Shown here: positions 59,116 through 64,000 of the stretch, in pieces | How the letters are laid out: each line of letters opens with the position of its first letter | How positions within the stretch are numbered: the first letter of the stretch is position 1 | Source: Sediminibacterium sp. | GTDB lineage: Bacteria; Bacteroidota; Bacteroidia; Chitinophagales; Chitinophagaceae | DNA length: 64,000 nt | Direction: 5' to 3' | Assembly (NCBI GenBank): GCA_030726065.1 | Contig: JANREK010000045.1 | Location: 26,140-90,139 of the forward strand | Translations under genes and position numbers: made by a program | The notes under the pieces: generated by a model | What the model saw: the letters and a program-made list of their open reading frames with translations, nothing else | Told to the model about the DNA's origin: nothing | Database searches by the model: none

Positions 59116-62049
59116 ATGTCTAAAAAACTATTTTTATTAGATGCGCTTGCATTAATTTATCGTGCGTATTATGCACTTATACGTACGCCACGTATTACAT
59201 CAACGGGTATAAATACCAATGCACAATTTGGATTTACAAATACCCTACTTGAAATAATACGTAAGGAAAACCCTACACATATTGCTGTTTGTTTTGATAC
59301 ACACGCGCCTACTGAAAGACATACGGACTTTGCTGATTATAAAGCAAATCGCCAGGAAACACCAGAAGATTTATTAGACTCATTGCCACATATTAAAGCA
59401 ATTATAGAAGGCTTTAATATACCAGTAATCGAATATGATGGGTATGAAGCAGATGATATCATTGGAACCCTGGCCTGGCAGGCGGCTGACATGGGCTATG
59501 ATGTTTACATGGTTACACCCGATAAGGATTATGGTCAATTATTGATACATCCCAATGTTTTTATATGGAAACCCCCTGCTTTTGGCAATAAAGAAGATAT
59601 TGTAGATGCTAAAAAGATATGCGAAAAATGGGATATACAAAGAGTTGAACAGGTAATAGATATGTTAGGGCTAATGGGAGACGCCTCTGATAATATTCCG
59701 GGCATTCCTGGCGTAGGTGAAAAAACCGCAGCTAAGCTTTTGAAATTATATGATACACTTGAGGGTGTTTTAGAAAACGCAGATAAAATTACAGGGGCCA
59801 TGGGTGAAAAAGTGCGCGCAGGTAAAGCGTCTGCCATCATGAGTAAAAAACTGGCAACAATAATTACCAACGTGCCTGTTCAATTTCACGAAGACGATTT
59901 TAGGTTAAAAGAAAAAAACAGTTCTGCCCTAGCTGAAATATTTAACGAACTAGAGTTTAAAACGCTGGGTAAAAGAATATTAGGTGATGCATTTTCAGTA
60001 ACAGGTGCTGGTGGTGAAGAAAAGGGTGATGGTTCTTTTTCTAAAATAGAACCTAGTGGAAACGCACAAGAACAAACGGATTTATTTGGTAACACGGTTA
60101 ATGTTAAGCCACCCAAACAAAGAGCAAACAAAACTAGCGAATCAGAAGTAACAGCAGATACCGTGGATAATAGCGAGGATTATGATTTTGGTGGCAATCC
60201 AGAAACTGCACTAGTTGTAAATAAAAATATTCACAATACCGAACACGATTATAAATCAGTTGTGGGGGACAAAGAAATAGAGGGGTTAGTTAAAACACTG
60301 ATACAACAAAATGAAATTTGTATTGATACCGAAACAACCGGAGTTGATGCAAACAATGTATCACTAGTTGGATTAAGCTTCTCTTATAAAGAACACGAAG
60401 GTTATTTTTTACCAATAGAAAATGATGGTGATAGTAAAACCGGCGCAACGCATATACTAAAAATATTACAGCCGCTTTTTGATAATGAAAATATCACCTG
60501 GATTGGACAAAACTTAAAATATGATTTTTTAGTATTAAAATGGTATGGCATTGAATTAAGGGGAAAAACTTTTGATACGATGTTGGCACATTATGTAATA
60601 GAGCCAGAAGGCAGACGTGGTATGGATTTGCTGAGTGCCCAATTTTTAGGATACGAACCGGTATCCATCACAAGCATTATTGGCAAGAAAGGTAAAAACC
60701 AGGGTAGTATGCGTGATGCGCCGCTAGATCAAATAACACAGTATGCTGCCGAGGATGCGGACATCACCTTACAACTGAAAAATTGTTTTGCTCCTTTAAT
60801 AATTAAAAGAGATGTTACCAAGGTTTTTAATGAAGTTGAAAACCCACTGGTGCGTGTTTTGGTTGACATGGAATACGAGGGCGTCAAAGTGGATACAAAA
60901 TTTTTAAGTGATTATAGTAAGGTGTTAGAGGTGGATGCTAAAATAAGTGAAGAGCGCGTGTATGAGCAAGCGGGTGTTCGATTTAATTTAGCATCTCCAA
61001 AACAACTGGGTGAAGTGCTTTTTGAAATTTTAAAATTAGATGCAAAAGCCAAAAAAACTAAAACAGGACAATACGCAACAGGAGAAGATGTGTTACAAAA
61101 AATGGCAGCGAAGCATAAAATAGTAGATGATATTTTAAATTTTAGAGAGCTAACAAAACTAAAATCAACCTATGTTGATTCGGTTCCTGCATTAATAAAT
61201 CCTAAAACAGGGCGTATACACACCAGCTATGCGCAAGCGGTTGCGGTCACTGGCCGATTAAGCAGTACCAATCCAAATTTGCAAAATATCCCTATTAGAA
61301 CAGAGCGTGGGCGTGAAATTAGAAAAGCATTTATACCAAGAGACCCAAGTAGGGTTTTAATAAGCGCGGATTATTCACAAATTGAATTAAGAATTGTTGC
61401 AGCAATAAGTGGTGATCCAAATATGTGTGATGCCTTTAAACAAGGAAAAGATATTCATACCGCAACTGCGGCGAAGGTTTACGGTATTGAGGAGTCGGCC
61501 GTAACAAAGGAAATGCGTTATAAGGCAAAGAGTGTCAACTTTGGAATTATATATGGACAGGGCGCTTTTGGATTAGCAGAAAACCTAGGTATTCCAAGGG
61601 CGGAAGCAAAAGAAATAATTGACAACTATAAAAAAGAATTTCCAAATATTCAATTGTACATGGACCAAAAAATTAATCATGCTAAAGAAATGGGTTATGT
61701 AGAAACCCTTATGGGCAGGAAGCGTTGGTTAAGAGATATCAATAGTAGTAATTTTACCGTACGCGGTTTTGCGGAGAGAAACGCAATCAACTCTCCTATT
61801 CAAGGATCTGCAGCTGATATGATTAAATTAGCAATGATTAAAATTCACGCTGAAATGAAAAAATCAAACTGGGATTCTAAAATGATTTTACAGGTGCACG
61901 ATGAATTGGTGTTTGATGCAACAGAAAAGGAAGTTCCGGCACTTAAAGAATTAATATTGAATTGTATGAAATCTGCAATGGTATTACCCAATGGTGTTCC
62001 AGTAGAGGCAGAGGTGGGTGTTGGAAAAAACTGGTTGGAAGCACATTAA
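59116..62049 (+). CDS. polA: DNA polymerase I
   Basis: KLFLLDALALIYRAYYAL; GDASDNIPGIPGVGEKTAAKLL; CIDTETTGVDANNVSLVGLSFS; SADYSQIELRIVAAISGD; QVHDELVFDA. ATG at 59116 rather than 59083. Confidence 0.97.
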   Translation: MSKKLFLLDALALIYRAYYALIRTPRITSTGINTNAQFGFTNTLLEIIRKENPTHIAVCFDTHAPTERHTDFADYKANRQETPEDLLDSLPHIKAIIEGFNIPVIEYDGYEADDIIGTLAWQAADMGYDVYMVTPDKDYGQLLIHPNVFIWKPPAFGNKEDIVDAKKICEKWDIQRVEQVIDMLGLMGDASDNIPGIPGVGEKTAAKLLKLYDTLEGVLENADKITGAMGEKVRAGKASAIMSKKLATIITNVPVQFHEDDFRLKEKNSSALAEIFNELEFKTLGKRILGDAFSVTGAGGEEKGDGSFSKIEPSGNAQEQTDLFGNTVNVKPPKQRANKTSESEVTADTVDNSEDYDFGGNPETALVVNKNIHNTEHDYKSVVGDKEIEGLVKTLIQQNEICIDTETTGVDANNVSLVGLSFSYKEHEGYFLPIENDGDSKTGATHILKILQPLFDNENITWIGQNLKYDFLVLKWYGIELRGKTFDTMLAHYVIEPEGRRGMDLLSAQFLGYEPVSITSIIGKKGKNQGSMRDAPLDQITQYAAEDADITLQLKNCFAPLIIKRDVTKVFNEVENPLVRVLVDMEYEGVKVDTKFLSDYSKVLEVDAKISEERVYEQAGVRFNLASPKQLGEVLFEILKLDAKAKKTKTGQYATGEDVLQKMAAKHKIVDDILNFRELTKLKSTYVDSVPALINPKTGRIHTSYAQAVAVTGRLSSTNPNLQNIPIRTERGREIRKAFIPRDPSRVLISADYSQIELRIVAAISGDPNMCDAFKQGKDIHTATAAKVYGIEESAVTKEMRYKAKSVNFGIIYGQGAFGLAENLGIPRAEAKEIIDNYKKEFPNIQLYMDQKINHAKEMGYVETLMGRKRWLRDINSSNFTVRGFAERNAINSPIQGSAADMIKLAMIKIHAEMKKSNWDSKMILQVHDELVFDATEKEVPALKELILNCMKSAMVLPNGVPVEAEVGVGKNWLEAH

Positions 62050-62085
62050 AAATTATTGCCAGAATATTTTAAATCGAAATAAATC

Positions 62086-62592
62086 CTACTTTTTTTTATA
62101 GACCGGAACAGTGCTGCAAGGCTCCCCATACATGATGCTTTTCACAACGGGTCTTAATTTTTGTGTAATTGCAATATAAGCAGACTCTCCAATAGGCGTA
62201 TCGCCACAGCCCTTAATAACCACACGCTGATCCGTGTAGTCGGTTACGTTAATTAAACTTATTTCTTGAAGTAAAACTTGTTCTCGCACCTTATTTTCAT
62301 CCCCGAAATATATTGCCTTTGCGGTATTGCTTAAATTAGAAGCAACCAACATATTTGCCCACATTGGAATGATAGCATCTGCGGAACAATGAATGCCCAC
62401 TATTTTACCTTGGTATTCCTTCCAGTCGATTTCAGCTAGAGAGGCCCTAAACTCCTTCTCTTTTAAAATGAGTTCCATAAACAAATAGGGCTTAATATCA
62501 AACACAACCACAGAGTAGTTGGGTAAAAAACTAGCAAGATCAATGCTAATTAATCCACTTTCCGCAACTTTATTTATAAAGGAGTCTGACAT
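62086..62592 (-). CDS. DUF2480 family protein
   Basis: FINKVAESGLISIDLASFLP; DIKPYLFMELILKEKEFRASLAEIDWKEYQGKIVGIHCSADAIIPMWANML; RVVIKGCGDTPIGESAYIAITQKL. Confidence 0.85.
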   Translation of the reverse strand: MSDSFINKVAESGLISIDLASFLPNYSVVVFDIKPYLFMELILKEKEFRASLAEIDWKEYQGKIVGIHCSADAIIPMWANMLVASNLSNTAKAIYFGDENKVREQVLLQEISLINVTDYTDQRVVIKGCGDTPIGESAYIAITQKLRPVVKSIMYGEPCSTVPVYKKK

Positions 62593-62659
62593 GGTGTAAA
62601 ATTAGGCACTATTTAATATATCTACTAACGAAATTGGAAGATTGTGGCTTAAAAGAAAC

Positions 62660-62681
62660 GGCCCCGAATGATCGGGGCCGC
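62660..62681 (-). terminator. Intrinsic terminator for the minus-strand PPIase gene
   Basis: CGGCCCCGA-ATGA-TCGGGGCCG; T-rich tract on the minus-strand side. Confidence 0.75.
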
Positions 62682-62704
62682 AATATCTCTAAGAACGGGG
62701 TATA

Positions 62705-64000
62705 TTAATACACTTTTGATCTATTATCTTTAATACTAGCCGCTTTTCTAAGGGCGACGTTCGTTCTAAACATTACATTTCTTAATCTTTGTAATGTTTC
62801 CTCTTTGTATAATAAAGGATCTTGTTGCGCCGGTTTTGCGCCCAGTGCGTTTACACTTAAAACAAAAACACCAGTATTTCCAGCTATAGGCTCACTTACT
62901 TTATTTAATAATGCTTTATTAAAAGCGGCGCCTACTACTTTTGGTTCGTTCCCAACATTTGATAGCATAGAAAATACATAACCAATACTGTCTAATGTTT
63001 GTACGATTGTTTTTCCCGCAATAGCATATGCTTCCAAAGAATTACCCTTCAACGATGTTTTAATGATGCTCGCCTTTTTTTCATCTCTAATGATTCCCTC
63101 TACTTGTGGTCTTGCTGCATCAACACCCATTAGACCTTTTTTATCTTCGCTGGTAATAATTGCAACCAAGTAATTATCTTCTACCTCGAATGGCTCTGAA
63201 ATATCATTTACAGATTTTTCATAAACCCAGCGCACCATCGTCCTTGATTCACCAATACCCTGAATACTAAAATCATTTTCTTTAATATTCGTTGCTGGTA
63301 ATGCTTGTTTGTTTGCTTTAACGGCGTTTGAATTGAATGATTTTAAGTCTGTACTAGAGGTAGCAAATTGTGCTGCTGCAGTTGATGCGACATTAATTGT
63401 TTCTGTGCTTGGTAATAATGGCTTAGATAAATAAGCAATTTTATAAGAAGCTACCTTTGGAGTTTGTTTTAAAATTTCAACATAATGATAACCAAATTCA
63501 GTTTTTACAACCTGCTTGGTTCCAACTGGATTTGCAAATGAAAAATCATTAAAAGCTGGCGTCATTTGTGCTTGAGGAAACATATCTATTGTTCCGCCGG
63601 TTGGTTTGCTTCCTTGATCGTCTGAATATTGTTGACATAATGCATCAAAAGAAGCCCCTCCTCGTATGGCGAAACTAATACTATCCGCTAATTTTTTGGC
63701 AACACTATCTTCTTTAATTTGTTGACCGTTTTGTGGGTTGGTTGTTGCAATTAAAATATGTCTAACACTTGTACTATCGGGCCATTGGGTTGTTCCAACC
63801 ACCTTTGCAATGGTGAAATTTCTTCCATCAATATAAGGTCCAAAAACACCACCAACGGGTAAAGAAAGGATAGAATCTTTTTGAGGTACTTGTATTCTGT
63901 TTTTACTCAAATAACTGTTATAAAATATATTTTCCGTTCCAACTTTATTCAAATAAGAAGCAACGTCACTAGTGTTTTTAAAATCTGTTTTTAGTGAAGC
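62705..64000 (-). CDS. Parvulin-type peptidylprolyl isomerase (PpiD/SurA-like), 5' end outside window
   Basis: VRHILIATTNPQNGQQIKEDSVAKKLADSISFAIRGGASFDALCQQYSDDQGSKPTGGTIDMF...FGYHYVEILKQT. Frame open to the window end (ASLKTDFKNTSDVASYLNKVGTEN...). Confidence 0.9.
   Translation of the reverse strand, partial: ASLKTDFKNTSDVASYLNKVGTENIFYNSYLSKNRIQVPQKDSILSLPVGGVFGPYIDGRNFTIAKVVGTTQWPDSTSVRHILIATTNPQNGQQIKEDSVAKKLADSISFAIRGGASFDALCQQYSDDQGSKPTGGTIDMFPQAQMTPAFNDFSFANPVGTKQVVKTEFGYHYVEILKQTPKVASYKIAYLSKPLLPSTETINVASTAAAQFATSSTDLKSFNSNAVKANKQALPATNIKENDFSIQGIGESRTMVRWVYEKSVNDISEPFEVEDNYLVAIITSEDKKGLMGVDAARPQVEGIIRDEKKASIIKTSLKGNSLEAYAIAGKTIVQTLDSIGYVFSMLSNVGNEPKVVGAAFNKALLNKVSEPIAGNTGVFVLSVNALGAKPAQQDPLLYKEETLQRLRNVMFRTNVALRKAASIKDNRSKVY

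Overview
The window is chromosomal DNA from an AT-rich Bacteroidetes, probably Chitinophagaceae-like. I infer this from TAnnTTTG-type -7 boxes, A-rich ribosome-binding regions and the gene families present. The first ~46 kb is a dense set of exported catabolic enzymes. It includes Gfo/Idh/MocA oxidoreductases, a tandem DUF1080 (3-keto-disaccharide hydrolase family) protein, a ThuA/glucose-dehydrogenase/cytochrome c fusion, GH95, a sialidase, two sulfatases, M14 and S46 peptidases, and a Planctomycete-like DUF2231-cytochrome-LRR / DUF1549-DUF1553 / DUF1501 module. I saw no SusC/SusD, no transport protein and no recognisable transcription regulator there. The last ~17 kb is housekeeping: tRNA-Phe(GAA), asnS, rho, nadD, feoA, ybeY, mnmG, two amidohydrolases, polA, DUF2480 and a truncated parvulin PPIase. 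No CRISPR array, transposase, prophage or rRNA was seen. The best second-look items are: (1) a 77-codon small membrane ORF interrupted by an in-frame TGA and missing from the ORF track; (2) a possible oxidative 3-keto-glycan pathway beside the PSCyt/DUF1501 module; (3) a 364-aa orphan with kinase-like motifs; (4) two parS-like inverted repeats upstream of mnmG; (5) an N-terminally truncated DUF4397 remnant; (6) a Rho that appears to lack the usual N-terminal domain and starts in a disordered Ala/Lys/Gln/Gly-rich extension. All family calls come from reading translations; no database search was run.
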